From positions 1 to 64,000 of the forward strand of contig MU858068.1 of assembly GCA_033297075.1 (NCBI GenBank): DNA of 64,000 nt, written 5' to 3'. The notes beneath the pieces are model-generated. The model had not been told where the DNA came from. It did no database searches and saw nothing but the letters and a program-made list of their open reading frames with translations. Below, in pieces: positions 43,048 to 55,477 of the stretch. The position numbers and the translations under genes are program-made. Origin of the DNA: Rhypophila decipiens (taxonomy: Eukaryota > Ascomycota > Sordariomycetes > Sordariales > Naviculisporaceae). The stretch's first letter is position 1, and each line of letters starts with the position of its first letter.

Positions 43048-44730
43048 ATGGCTGCCGATCTCGAAAAGAAAGACGATGCCTTCACGTCCTATCCCTCAGG
43101 CGGTATTATCGCCCATGGAAACATCACAGACGAGGTTGTCCTCAGCAAAGACGGCTTCCCCCTTTTCCCACAGCCCGTGCTCTCCGATGAGCTCGACCCC
43201 CTGAACTGGTCCAAAACACAAAAACACATCATCTTGGCCATCGTCATGTCCCTCTACTTCATGTTCACCTACATCACCACGACCACGGTGCCATCCTTCC
43301 CTGCATTGCAAGAGAAATATGCCGCCACACTGGAGCAGATCAACTGGACCGTGGCCATCCCCGCCCTCGGTCTCTCATTGGGCCCCTTGCTGTGGGCATC
43401 CCCCGCCGACATCATCGGTCGCCGTCCCATCATCATCCTCGGCACCATCATGGCCCTCGTAGCCACCATCGGCGCCGCCTTGGCACCAAACTACTCGGGA
43501 TACATGGCTGCACGGTTCTTCCAGGGACTCGGTGTGAGTCCAGCGTCGAATGTTGGACTGGCCATCATCAACGACGTCTTCTTTGAGCATGAGCGTGGCC
43601 AGAAGCTGGGCCTCTGGGTGCTGGCCATCGACCAAGGCCTTCTTTTCGGTCCCTTGATCGGCGGCTTCATCTCGTTGGCAGGCTATGCATGGGTTCAATG
43701 GCTGACGGCCATTCTGCTGGGAGTCATCCTTCTCTTGGAGGTCTTCTTTTTGCCCGAGACTCTGTACCCACGCCGTCTGATGATGACGCAGGAGCGGGAA
43801 AAGACTGGAGAAGACGGTCTTGTTGCAGTCAAGAGAACCAAGAAGCTCGGATTCGCTCACATAGCTCCGATCCCAGGAATGAGACACCCCAACTTGTGGG
43901 ATACCGCCGTCCGGTTTATCAAGACGTGGAAGTTCGTCGTCGTTCCCCTTTCGATTGTCGTGTACTGCTTTGGTTGGTACTGGTGGGTGCTCTCGGTGGT
44001 GACTGTCGTCCCCATTGCCTACGCCGAGACCTTTCCCGAGGCACATATGCAAGGGTGAGTTCATTTCTGTTGTCAGCCATGAGAAACTCAAACTGGCATC
44101 ATAAGCTAACAATTTCTGGAAATTAGCCTGCTGTACATCGGCCTCATTGTCGGGACCTTGCTCTCCGAAGTGCTCTGCTCTGGCAGTCTCAGCGACCGCA
44201 TTGTCGTCCGGCTTGCCAAGTCTTCTGATGACAACCAAAAGGTGCCCGAGATGCGTCTCTGGCTGGCTTATCCCGCCGCTATCCTGACCGCCGTCGGCTT
44301 GGTTGTGTGGGGAGTCAGCGTGGACAAGGGCTACCACTGGATGGTAGGCCAGGTCGCATTTGCTCTTTGTAAGTCTCCAAGTTCCTGATCATGGAGCCAA
44401 GCTAATCATATGTGTATAGTCGGTGCTGGCATCCAAATGGGCAACACTGCCATCTGTTCGTACGTGGTGGACGCCTACCCCATGCAGAGCATGGCCACCA
44501 TGACCTTTTACGCCGTCATGCTCAACCTCTCGGCCTTTGTCGACCCCTTCTTCATTGTCCCGTGGGTGGAGAATGTCGGCTTTACATGGACCTTTGCCGG
44601 CCATGCCATCGTCACCGTGGGCTTTTGCATCCCGCTCTTTGCGCTACTGCACAAGTTTGGTCCCCGGATGAGGCGCTGGTCGGGAGAGCCGGATTGGAAG
44701 AATCCCGAGTTTGAGCAGACTGTATTTTAA
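43048..44730 (+). CDS. MFS transporter (DHA1-like)
   Basis: There are three exons, 43048-44054, 44127-44368 and 44420-44730, with GT-AG introns; the protein is 519 residues. A hydrophilic lead of about 60 residues with 'DPLNWS' is typical of fungal drug:H+ antiporters with twelve helices. The loop 2-3 signature is 'ASPADIIGRRPIIILG'. 'GVSPASNVGLAIINDVFFEHERGQKLGLW' matches the helix 5 and motif C neighbourhood of this group. 'LPETLYPRR' marks the end of helix 6. Likely a plasma-membrane exporter or importer of a small molecule. The annotation starts at the ATG 'MAADLEKK'. Confidence 0.93.
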
Positions 44731-45821
44731 GTTATGATTGATATGATGATACCCAATTTTAGTTGAAGAGTTTCTGTTTAAGCAAGCTGTCCCTGAGTCA
44801 TGTGCAAGACGTTGATCTGGGGCCAAGTGGCCAGGTAACAAACAGATGAACAGGGCTGCAGATGAAAGGTCTGGATCCTGCCTGCTTTTATTACCTAGTC
44901 AGCGAAATGGCCGAACAATCCGTTGTTGCCTTGTAGACCTGTGCAAGTCAAGCACATCTGCCGGTTCTCTGTTCAAGTCTTGACAACTTGATGCAACCTC
45001 AACCCTTCTCATTGGATGAAATTCTCCGATAGGCGGTTGCTGCGGTTGCTAGGCGCTTAAGGCAACCTCCAAGGTGATCTGCTTATAAAATGAAAAGAGG
45101 CATTGGGTGATCTTGAGGTGAAAAAGTAGAGGGCTTGGACGAGATAATGGCGGATTTGGATGAACCAAATGTAGTTAGCGTGCATAGGCCCTTTAGGCTC
45201 AGTGCCTCCGGGCGAAATAAATTCCATCCATCCATTAAGCTCCCTCCCTCCACTGCCCACCTCCTCATTCAGCTCTGACTGTATATCTTCTCGCTTTATT
45301 ACAGCTCCAGCTCCAAATAGTCTTACCATCCATTTCTCCAGTCCGTTTTATTGACAGGTTTAACCTTCCGAGCACCTCTTGGCAACTTGACTGATCTAGC
45401 CCCAGAAACGACTGGATCTAGTACCTGACCGCGATACCACGTCGTATCTTGACAATGGACCCAGAGGATGTACAGCAACGGCTGGAGAAGATCCATTGCT
45501 CTGGGGAATCCGAATGCAGATTCAAGTTTTGGACGAGCGCCGAGACCTACAGCCCTTCTAGTCACAATGTCTGGCTCGATGAAAGTGTGCACGCTGCCAA
45601 ACTGGCATGTCTTGTCGATAACTCCAAAGATCCAAAGCGTTGTGTATGTCATGGTGTGCCCTTTGGGGAAATCATTTAGCTAACGGCGAGGTTCTTGAAG
45701 CCTAGGATCGTTGCAATGTCAGTGCCACTGATAACACTTGGATAATTATCAACTCTGACTGAAAACACCCTCTAACAGAACAACGGTTGGTGACCCATCA
45801 GCCAAACACTCGCACATACAT
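44731..45821. other. Intergenic, with a possible small first exon
   Basis: A TATA-like TTATAAAA lies near 45083-45090. An ATG-led frame at 45455-45639 ('MDPEDVQQRLEKIHCSG') ends at a GTATGT donor-like site. It could be the first exon of the degraded CorA-like gene that follows, but I could not join it in frame, so it is not called as a CDS. Confidence 0.4.
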
Positions 45822-47108
45822 ATGCTCCCTCGGTGTATACTGAGTGTGATGGACCAACTTGGGATTACTTCCTATGCCTCACATCTGTTTACCGAGCAAA
45901 TATTCCATCTCTCCCGCCACACCCTGTACGATGAGCAGACCGACAAACCAATCGCGCTTAGTAAGGACTACCTTTACTGGTCTGTCGCCATCTTTTGCTG
46001 TCCTGTGCTAAGAATAACTTACTGCCCAGTTCTTCTCCTGAGGGTGCCTAGAAACAGTCAATGCATACAGGCTATTATCAGGATCGATATCGCATCCATG
46101 TCCACCGTGTTCTTTCTTGCCGCATCGGACGAAAGCATCGCCGAGGGTTTGCATCGACGTATCGCCACGAGCAGTCCACTACTTCTCGGTAACCCTTTAT
46201 TCGTGCTGACGTTCATACTTGAGCAGAAGCTAGCCAAATACTGGGCCGAAACGGAGGTGTTGAAGCGTGAGGTCAACCAGGTCGAGACAGCGACTGGCAT
46301 GGTGAGGCCAAGCTGGCGGACGCACTTGTCTTCCGAAAGCAAGGAACGACTGGCCGATTTCAACGGCCAACTGGAGCAACTTCATGCTTCCCACATGGAC
46401 CTGTGCCACCAGCAGGTAATTATCGCGTATATGCTGGACCTCGGTGGATTTTGCTTCAAGACGTGCAAAGTCTTGGACGATCTCAGGCTTGAACTCGGAC
46501 TTGCTGGCTTTAGCAAACACCAGAGTGCGAAATACCTGGAGCACGCCGAGTTTATCACTTCTCGACTCAAGTATGTTCAGCTACGGGTACAAGAGTGCAT
46601 CGACCGTCTCAGAACACAGGTCAACGTTGTAAGAATATCCAGTAGCCTTGTCCACTCTGTTGACCACCTGGTCATGAATACCTATGCAGATGGACTGACA
46701 GACAGAGTTATCACAGGTGTTCAGCCAAATCGCTCAGAGGGACAGCAATATTAACCTTGGGGTAGCCAGAGACAGCCAACGTGTCGCCAGGATTGCTGCC
46801 AAGGACAGCAACGTAGATGAAGACTATTACGGTTTTGACCCTTGTCTTTCTGCCCCCGTCGCTAATTACGGTACGTCGGTTCTGCCCAACCCCCTTCTTG
46901 GTTAACGGAAGTGAATAACTAATTACTAACAAAGAAAAAGTCCATTTGGAGTGCTGGTATCTTTGAGCTGGATCAGTACAATAACTGGAGGATTTATGTA
47001 ATTGTAACCATCTGTCTCACGGTGTGTGTGTTTTGCCTGTGGTTGGCATATCTTCGTTATGCCAGAGGTCTTGACCGAGCGAGTGAACATGATGGTTCTG
47101 TGGTGTAA
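45822..47108 (+). pseudogene. CorA-like (Mg2+-transporter-like) protein gene, frameshifted
   Basis: The first frame runs from the ATG at 45822 to 46628. Introns are supported at 46629-46716 and 46871-46940, the latter with a perfect TACTAAC branch site. Conserved family blocks appear: 'IRIDIASMS', 'NPLFVLTFILEQ', 'VFSQIAQRDSNINLGVARDSQRVARIAAKDSN', then 'MKTITVLTLVFLPPSLIT', and after the last intron 'SIWSAGIFELDQYNNWRIYVIV' followed by a second membrane helix. Between 'AAKDSN' and 'MKTI' (46813-46817) the frame shifts by one base, so the two C-terminal membrane helices are out of frame with the body. The N-terminal part (before about 46075) is poorly conserved. Fungi carry many such CorA-like proteins with doubtful transport function. 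Either a real lesion or a sequencing error explains the shift. Confidence 0.75.
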
Positions 47109-49663
47109 CTTGACCATACATGCCATGTGGTGTGACCACAATGGCGACAATGGGGCTTGTCAAGTTAAAGTTATTGGTGGATGTCGTGCTCTGCTAAAAT
47201 GGATTACAGAGATGATCCCGCATGGCCGGGGATGTAGTTGCGGAAGGAATGCCTATTGAGGTAATACGGGACGCAAACCCGGGATTAATCGCCCCGAGTT
47301 GAATGCCAAGGCCGACCGGAGTTCCGGTTCCACGGATCCGGGCCACGGAAGTTATTCTAGTGGGTCCCAGCCGAGTTCTTTCGGAGCCAACCAAGGGAGA
47401 CTTTTGTTGCTTGAGACTACCGTACATGTACGTGAATAGCTTTTGTCACTGCCCGGAACTTTACATCCGCTTTGGATACCGGTCCTTTTCTCGCCACTTT
47501 AACCCCCGCAGAGATATAGAACCGTCCCGTCTTTGGCAGCCAAGTTATTCCCATCAACCATTACCGAAAGCTGGTTGATGCCCCACTGTCCAAAGCGACA
47601 TCCGTCCATCCCACTCACGTCAGGGCCAATAGCGCGTCCGTCCGAAGGCAGCCAAGAGTCAATCCGGTGAGAGTAAAAACCAGCCAGTGTCTCGATGATT
47701 GGATGTGTATTCCTGCATGTTTTGCAGTGCATCTCCGGCTTCAACGGAACAGCACTAATTTGGAGCCGATGTTGGTCTCAACTCAGGTCTGGGATCCTCC
47801 TGCGAGATTCACCTCTCCAGCCTCGATATGCAGGTCTCACACAAGGTTCAACTGACTCGCGCATTAATTGTTGAAGTTTACCGTACTGTACGGGTACCCT
47901 CGCAGAAATGATGGACGCTCGTCACACAATGTGATAGGCTTGGCAGACGCCACATGCACCCAGTCGGCCAGTCCATGATCCATCTGATGTGCATGATAAG
48001 GAGCTTCAGCTGCGTGAACCAACTCGGCTCATGCTAAAAACTTGGAAGGGGATTCGGCGAGAGCAAGAAATGCGAACTGGGAAAAGGGAAAAGGGAAAAG
48101 GGAAAAGGAAAAAGGAAAAAGGGAAAAGGGAAAAGGGAAAAGGGAAAAGGGAAAAGGGAAAAGGGAAAAGGGAAAAAAGAAAACACGGACCACCAGGGTC
48201 ATTTCTTACTATTCCCGCTGTAGGGATTGTTGTTACACAGCGAGCCCCCCAAAATCGAGATGCCGGACCTGTTTCCCGTCACACCCACTGCGCCAACTGC
48301 TCAGGAGAATGGAATTATGGACCGCGGCAGGCATCGGGTGACCAATGACAACTCTATCCCAGTTCACCTGCCCCGTCCCGATACTTCCATGTCCGACCAA
48401 TATGACCTTGGACATCTCTTGGCTGTGATGCAGACAGAGACCTGCATCTTTGTACAAGATGAGTTCGATCTCTGGGAACTAGTTTGTCCTGTCAGGTGAA
48501 GTCGGTGTTACATCAACCCAGCTGACTTTAGAAACGCAAACACACAAGCTCATCGACTCCCGTCCGGTCACTTGCCGATATCAGTATCTGGCTTGGAGTT
48601 GCATATCAATCGACCCACGCCCATGGTTGGGACTCCCCAGTTCGCTCTAGTGTAACCGAGCAGCCCTCTGGCAAGAAACTCGCTGGCAAGTACACCAATC
48701 AACAACAGGCAGACCATTACCACGCCGCTGGGAATATCTAGATATTATCCCGTGGCACCATCAGCTATTATCATCAAATATCCCACGGTATTTTCAATTA
48801 CATCCGGCCAGAAAGCCCATCAGATACTATGTCTGTTTTGCCGCCAAATTAGCCCCCAAAGCTCAATCATATCCTCAATTGATCCCAGATCATCTGCCGT
48901 ACACTGCATCGATTGCCGACGTCTCTTTGGTCTTTGTGAGTGCACCTTGCAGAAAATAATCCAAGACCTTGCAGTGTTCTACTACCAGAGATTTCATGGC
49001 TAACCACATTTCCGCCCTCATCAGATAAACGAGCAGCGAAACAGCCCCAACATACAGTCATGTCTCGTCCAGGTCAAATAGGGTCTCAGGCCGGCGCGAT
49101 TCTGACCGCCAACCATGTCCCTCCCTATCTTTTACCAGCAAGCCCGCCCCTAGGCCCGCCGCAGCGACTCGAGGTGGTGGCCAAAATACGGCTGTTTGTG
49201 AATGGGCATAAGGACCTTGCTCTCGTGGCAGGTCATGAAGCACAGGTCCAGGCGCAACGGCTCCAAAACAAGTTGCCCCCTATACGACCATGACGAGCAC
49301 GACTCGGACGACCATCATGAGAAGCAAAGGGTGTGGGGGTTATGACTTTATGATTCAATTATGTATTAAACTGTATCTAATAGTGTTTCTTGGGTTGGTC
49401 TGTGACGTTGCTGATGTGTTTTCTTTTCCAGTGGTATACGTAGATAGATTGCGCTGAAACGGCCGTCTGACTGGCGTAATAAATTGTGTCCACTCTAAGG
49501 TAGCATTGTATTGTTTCCACTTCAATTCCATCTTCTCCATCATTGATATAAACTACCGTGTTCCAAGATACTCAACTCAAGCCATACCTGCAACTCGCTC
49601 TGCATTATACATTAGAATTTTTCAGTTTCCCAGCTCACGTGATCGATCAACATCTTCGAGAAC
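47109..49663. other. Intergenic, about 2.6 kb, with a GGGAAAA minisatellite
   Basis: It contains the tandem repeat described separately at 48079-48176. A 77-codon ATG frame at 49062-49293 has no recognisable features and is left uncalled. Nothing else is supported. Confidence 0.5.
48079..48176. repeat. (GGGAAAA)n minisatellite, about 14 units
   Basis: Seven-base units GGGAAAA run head to tail with two or three variants carrying GGAAAAA near 48104-48120. One strand is purely purine for about 100 bases and carries evenly spaced GGG runs, so it could form triplex or G-quadruplex structures. It lies in a non-coding stretch. Confidence 0.93.
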
Positions 49664-51937
49664 CTAGGCGGCTGAGTTTCTTGTTCCGGTCCCCGGTGGT
49701 CCAGACTCCCAAGTCTGTCTCTGAGGCGGAGAGTCGGAACTAGGCGAGACGAGATCGGAGGCTGAGCCGTGCCCCTGGCCTGTCGTGCCCATGGTGGACA
49801 CGGACAAGGTGCGCTGCGAGTTCCGACCTTGGGCCTCACCGGCCTTGTTGAACAGGGGCAGATCTCCGACGGCAGAGATTTCCCTGTTCATTCCCGCCCG
49901 AACTTCACTCCCTGGCAGCTCAAATACGCCCGGGTGCGCGCCAGCAGTGGTAGATCCGACCTCCTGGCCGTCAAGCTCCGTGTCTGGCCGAACAAGGGTA
50001 TCTTGTCCATCCAGCTCGGGTGTTGATCCTCCGTCGATATTTTTCACAGCACCGACGCCACCGATCGGACCGACGGCACTGATAGGCTGCGGGGTAGAGC
50101 CGGCAGTAGCGGAACTCGTGTGCCCGTCCGTTCCAGTTGATCTGGTGCCAGCTGCTGAGACGCCGCCAAAAGGCGAAGGGGAGAAGACTGCATCTCCCGG
50201 CGTCGATCTGGACTCGGCCCGGGAGTTGAACACAGGGCCGCTCAGCACAGCCACGTCGGGCTTTGTTTGGGGTCCGGCCGCTGTGAATCCCTTCTTGAGC
50301 CACTTTCTTCGTTTGCGGAGAATGAAGATGGCGATTAGGCCGATGATCAAGAGGGCGCCAAGCACGGCGCCCACCACTATCCCGGCTATGGTGCCCCCGC
50401 TGAGAGATCCCGAGGATGATGGACCACTCCCTCCATTCGAGCCCGAGTCCTTGGATGTTATCGTCACAATGTTTTGTTCAGCCCCCTGGTTCCAGACACA
50501 TGCTGATACGTTGAAGACCTTGCGCTCGTAGTCGGCCGAGAGATAGCTGGTTGCAAAGGGTTAATCTTTGTTTTACATCAATCTGGGAGCTAACTCACGC
50601 TTCTTGAAGGAAAACGCGCCCGAGTGTGTACTGGGTTGCGTTGGCGGCACGCTTCAAAGGGAAGTAATGACTGCTGCTTTGGACCAATGGGGCTTCGGCG
50701 GTCAGGTCGAATGCCGCATACGGCAGTGTTATCGTCACGGTATCTCCTCCGGCCTTGACATCAGACAACCTGAACGACACTTGGGCATCGGAATCCAGAA
50801 GTGAATTGCGGTGGGTGTCGTTGACGAGGTACAAGCCCGAGGTCTCGTCAAGAGTGAGCCCGAAGGCCTCCTCAAAGACCTCACATGCCTCCTGAGGCAG
50901 CCAGAGGTTTGGATCGGTCGAGTCGATGAATATGTCTATAGGCTCGGAGAGGATGGTGCGTGAATCTGCGCCACTGTAGCTTATCGATTGGAGAGACACC
51001 ACGAGATCTCGTGTGATGTCTTCTGCCATGGTGAAGGAGACCGAGTTCTCTCGAAATCTCGACGTGTCGTAGCCAGAGAAGATCAGCTGGCCGTAGACTT
51101 GCTTGAGACCTAGCAGCAGAGAGATGGTCATGTCAACATGACGTTCAAATATCTACCAAGAGTCGTCCAACTTACGGTACTTTGCTCCTGCTGTGTAGCT
51201 CCAGCTCACGCTCGGAATCTTTCCTTGATCCTTGAGTGTTGTTATGAACGAAGGGGCAGTATGGTTGCCCAAGACGGTAAAGTTGACTGGCTGATTGTTG
51301 AGCCCGAATATGCCCCTATTGCCAGATACAGTCAGAGATGTGTCCGGGAGATACTCAATGCTGCACCTACAAGTAAAAGGGATCGGCAGTTGCAAAGGCA
51401 GCAACAGTTTGGTTCTCGAGAGCAGGCCCAGTCAGGCCAATGCCCATCTGCTCGAGGCCCCATTGAGCGGGCAGGCTATATCCCAGATTGGCTTCCAGCC
51501 CGACGCCGTCTTGGTTGATGCCGAATTCTCCGAGGTCAATCCACGTCGATGATTTGTTTGGGTTGAAGAGGTTCCCTCGTGAGACAGCACAGTCTGGAGG
51601 TACTTCTGAAAAGACAGAGCTCGAGCACGCGAGCTCAGAAAGAGGCACCATTGCCTGGGGGGACGCCGTCGATACCAGCACCCTTATATGCTGTTCCGGA
51701 TCGCCCACTCTGATGTCGAATGTACTCCACGGCCCATCGTTCCCTTCACTGATAGTTGAAGCACATGTTAGCAATCCGTGATGATAATCTATATATATAT
51801 ATATAGAAAAAGAGTAGGATGATGGGTGGTACTTGCAAATACTCGCTGGCTGGGATGACCAAAGGTACTGGCTCATCATCTGCCAAACAAACTGTGATTA
51901 TAGCACCGAGAGCTAGTGATATCGCCGTTGTGTACAT
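49664..51937 (-). CDS. Membrane-anchored aspartic-protease-like protein with altered active site
   Basis: There are five exons, 51937-51837, 51748-51371, 51315-51176, 51109-50599 and 50546-49664, giving 670 residues. The first intron is GC-AG (GCAAGT donor at 51836); a GT donor there leads at once to a stop. A signal peptide covers 1-19. A pepsin-like (A1) ectodomain covers about 35-400 ('EGNDGPWSTFDIRVGDPEQ'). The first catalytic D[TS]G is replaced by S60-T-A ('VLVSTASP') and the second reads D269-S-T ('FIDSTDPNLWLP'). A Gly/Ser linker leads to one membrane helix at about 429-453, then basic 'RKRRKWLKK' and a cytosolic tail of about 210 Ser/Thr/Pro/Gly-rich residues. The lost catalytic residue suggests a non-enzymatic surface protein, perhaps a sensor or binding protein; that is inference. 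Confidence 0.85.
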
Positions 51938-52934
51938 GGCTAAGATAATTACGGATAATATGTTCTGGTGGTCCTTGGAGAATTATAGCAAAAGCTAAAA
52001 CCGCATGACCAATAAACCAACAAACAGCAGATGTCTTTACAGAATAATGTTGATACTCATTCTCACCGCGGTAGCTCTTTGCAGAAAGCTTGTCGGTCTC
52101 ATCTGAAAAGACACAAAAGACAGCCGAAGGATCACCGTTTTGTGGGTTGTCGGTCTGGGCCTTGCTTGAGCTGGGGACTGCCAGTAACTGTCCAACCTCA
52201 TCTTTTTGTTAGGTAACTGAACTGCATAGGGGCGTGGTCTGAATGCGAGGGCATGACGTCGAGATGGGCCTGGGAACCTGTTTGACAGCCAAATCCCGCA
52301 AGCTCATCGAACGTCGTCGACCAATCAGCACGTCTTGCCCAGTCGCCACGGTGTTCCTGCAGCATGTTGATGTTGCATCCAGTCTCTCTTGGTGCAGACG
52401 TCACCGCACAGCCTTATTTACGGTGGAAACCAATCAGGGGCTGGGAAAAACATGCATCTTGGGGGGGACCCCTGCTCGCCCCAATCAACATGCGCCAACA
52501 CGGCCAGGGGTAGCTCTTCCAAGCTTCCTATTTGGGCGATTCCAGGTACTGACAATGCCCACAAAACAGGAACCAGCGAGCGCAGAATCCCAATCCGCGC
52601 TGTCTTGTCGCTGTCACTGATCGGCTGATCGGCCGAGCACCGAGCAAAAACAAACAGGGCCTATTGCAGGTTTTGGTGCTCGTCCATGACACTGCTATAT
52701 CAAATGGCGACCCGCATCCATAACGTAGGATTATATCCGCCTCCCTTTTTCCCGGGTTGTCGACTTGAACTCATTATTTCGGCACCAAACACTCGTTACT
52801 TTGGAGATTGAACAAAGCGGCTTGTCTTGAAGTTTCGGACAGCCAAAACCACTCCCGTCCTCTCTCACACTCGCTCAACTCGCCTCACCACGGTCACTGA
52901 GAGTTCACAACATCAACACAAAAGGAGTAACACC
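51938..52934. other. Divergent promoter region
   Basis: One kilobase lies between the start codons of the aspartic-protease-like gene (-) and the Thr-rich wall protein gene (+). No gene seen; frames of about 125 codons have no protein character. Confidence 0.55.
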
Positions 52935-54535
52935 ATGTTGGCACAATGGAAAGGTTGGCCGTCGGTGGGCCTGCTCCTGCTGGGGGCAAAGGGCTCGCTG
53001 GGCACCAAAAACTATCACCAGGACGGCCACGTCAAAGTCGAAGAGACGACTATTGTTAGCACCGTCTTTGCGACGACGACAATTCCAGTCACTTGCTATG
53101 AGAATGTGACTGTGCCTCACTATGTCGATACCACCATCACCAACACCAACTATGTCAACACCACTCTGGTCAACACCGTGTACAAGGTCGTGTCCGTCAC
53201 AGAATCGACGACGGCAACACTTCACTATACCACGGCCGTCACCGAGACCGAGACAGACTCGACCTCGACGACAAACACGCTATACTTTACAGAGTCGACA
53301 ACAGAAACAACCTCGACTTCGACGACCGACACACTCTACTTTACAGTTTCAACGACGGAAACAGAGTCAACGTCGACTACCGACACGCTCTACTTTACAG
53401 AGTCGACGACTGAGACAGACTCGACCACCATCACCAACACCGAGACGGACACGGTGACCACCACATCGACCGTGCCGGCCACCATCACGACCTATACAAC
53501 CGAGACCATCTTTTCCACCACCTATGATCCGTGCCCCAAGTCATGCAGCATGTAAGATATCAACACTCGTAACCAGCAAAGAAGAAATCGTGCTAACCAG
53601 TATCCTTCACCCTAAGCTCTGCCGCGACTGTCAATCTCTACTTTTGGCCGACAGACAGGCCGTACACCTATCCCTCGACCTATGTTGACAAGAAGCTCGG
53701 ATATACTTTGTGAGTACCATCTCCCTTTTGCGCCGTGCTCGCTCATGTCGGCTAAGCTGTACCCAGCGTCTCTCCGTCGGTATACATGATGATTCCGACC
53801 GCGGCCGGCATCAACACTGCAGGCCAGCGGGCGGGACCTTCGACCGAGAGCTGGATCCTCCCTCTCGATCTCTGGGAGGTCTCAACCATCGATGGCAGCG
53901 CTACAAAGCAACTGACTCTCAGTCATTTGCGCACCGATTGCCCCAAGTCGGCCGATGCTACTGAGATTGCCACAATGATTAACTCGGCTTGCGACCCCAT
54001 ACTTGCCGCCCCGACCAAGGTACGGTCGTGGGCCTACCCCTGCAACGCCTGCGGTCGATTTGGTCTCTTTGATCCGCCGTATGCCGTTCCGCCCGTGACA
54101 GGCCTGGTCCCTACCACGACGGTCGTGCCCGTCGTGACTACCACGGCTGCCCCAGTCACTCCAACCCCGACTGTACCTGCTGTTGTGGGCTTCGTTGAGG
54201 TTGTCTACTATGTCAACGGACAGGCCGTGTCGACGGCGACACTCACCTCGACCGGCATTACCGGGACTGTGACGAGCTCCGTATTCCTCTCTTCCAGCGA
54301 CGCCCCGACCCTGCCGACCGCCACCAGCACCGCCGACACCGAGCCTGAGCCGAGCACCATCAACACCGAGCCTGAGCCTGAGCCGTCTGTCACCTCTGGC
54401 CCAAGCTCCGCCCCGCCATCCTTCTCAGAGCCGGCTGTGCCCACATCCTCGCCTGTCACAGCAGCTGCAACAATTCTGTCGAGTCAGTTGTCATTGCTGA
54501 CCTTTGGTGTTATGGCGGCGCTCTTTTTTATTTAA
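52935..54535 (+). CDS. Thr/Ser-rich GPI-anchored type cell-wall protein
   Basis: There are three exons, 52935-53551, 53617-53709 and 53767-54535, with GT-AG introns; the protein is 492 residues. It starts with a short hydrophobic signal ('VGLLLLGAKGSLG', uncertain cut). A Thr/Ser/Val region (about 35-200) rich in 'TTT' and 'TST' follows. It includes three 18-residue repeats built on 'T-(N/D)-TLYFT-x-STTE' (about 115-170). Next comes a globular cysteine part ('DPCPKSC', 'TDCPKS', 'SACDP', 'YPCNACG'). A second Thr/Pro/Glu-rich stalk leads to a hydrophobic C-terminus ('LSLLTFGVMAALFFI'), as expected for a GPI signal. Heavy O-glycosylation and wall linkage are likely; adhesin is a possible role but no known adhesin domain is seen. 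Confidence 0.85.
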
Positions 54536-55477
54536 CGGTAGCAGCTGCTTATCGTCAGCAGTCAGCTTGGATTTCCTTCATGTTAGAAAATTAATGTCTT
54601 TTATTTATCCGGGAAACGAACAGTCACGAAACTTTTACAACATTCAATACATTCAGAGGGTTTAGAAGGGTAATGGGCTTATGTGTGAATAGGCCATCAA
54701 CCTAATCGACGAGGAGGAATATTTGGTTGTATTGTACATAGCTAGCAGAGATACTAGATTAATGCTCCCAAAACCCTTTGTCCGGGTCTCGTCCTGTCAA
54801 GTGTCAACTATCCATTGAGGCCGCCTAGTTTGAGTCGCTTGACTCGCCGTTAATTATGCATTTCAATGGACCATGGTTGACTTCTCTTGACGCTGTTGGA
54901 TTCAACCAAAAGTCAGCCGGGCAGCTTCGGCCTTTTCCTGCAGTGCATGGTTACGTTTCTGCCATGTCCCGTAGTATCGAGACCTTGGCACATGTAAGTT
55001 CCGTCGCAATGTTCTGTACGTCCGCATTAGCTGAACAGGACCCTTTCGTTTACCAGGCCCGTTCTAGTTAGGCTTGCTCGCTTCAGGCGGTCCATGACCT
55101 GATGCTGGCGAGGCTCTGCGGTTACAGGGCCTCCATGTCTCGACTCACCGAGCCTCTTGGAACCTCTTGGGTGTCTCTCGGGCAACTTGGGGCTGAGGGA
55201 ACCTTGAAATATTGAATAATGGATTTGATACCCTTGGTTCCTCGCCAATAAGACTCAGCTTGTGACAGTTGCTGTACAACCCCCGCAAATCGCAATGCAT
55301 TCCAAATTTAACATGCATCATACCACCTCGACCGTTGGCATTGATATTCTGTTCCAGGACTATGCGGCTCCAAGCATCGTCTGTCTGCTATAAAGCTGCG
55401 GGAAGAAGTCAGTTCTCTCGAGATGGGTAACCCTAATCATTCTTCATTCCCATTACGACTTCAGACCACTCACCACC
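54536..55477. other. Intergenic upstream of the PLA2-motif gene
   Basis: No gene seen. It should hold the 3' end of the wall protein gene and the promoter of the next gene, which is in the same orientation. Confidence 0.6.

Noticed and set aside
36236..44730. Regulator, ureohydrolase, MATE and MFS as a biosynthetic cluster
   Set aside because: No backbone enzyme (PKS, NRPS, terpene synthase) and no tailoring oxidases are present; proximity alone is not enough.
45455..45639. Possible first exon of the CorA-like gene
   Set aside because: It ends at a donor-like site but no acceptor downstream joins it in frame to the conserved part without stops.
49062..49293. 77-codon ATG frame 'MSRPGQIGSQAG...'
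   Set aside because: Short, isolated, no recognised feature; kept as unannotated.
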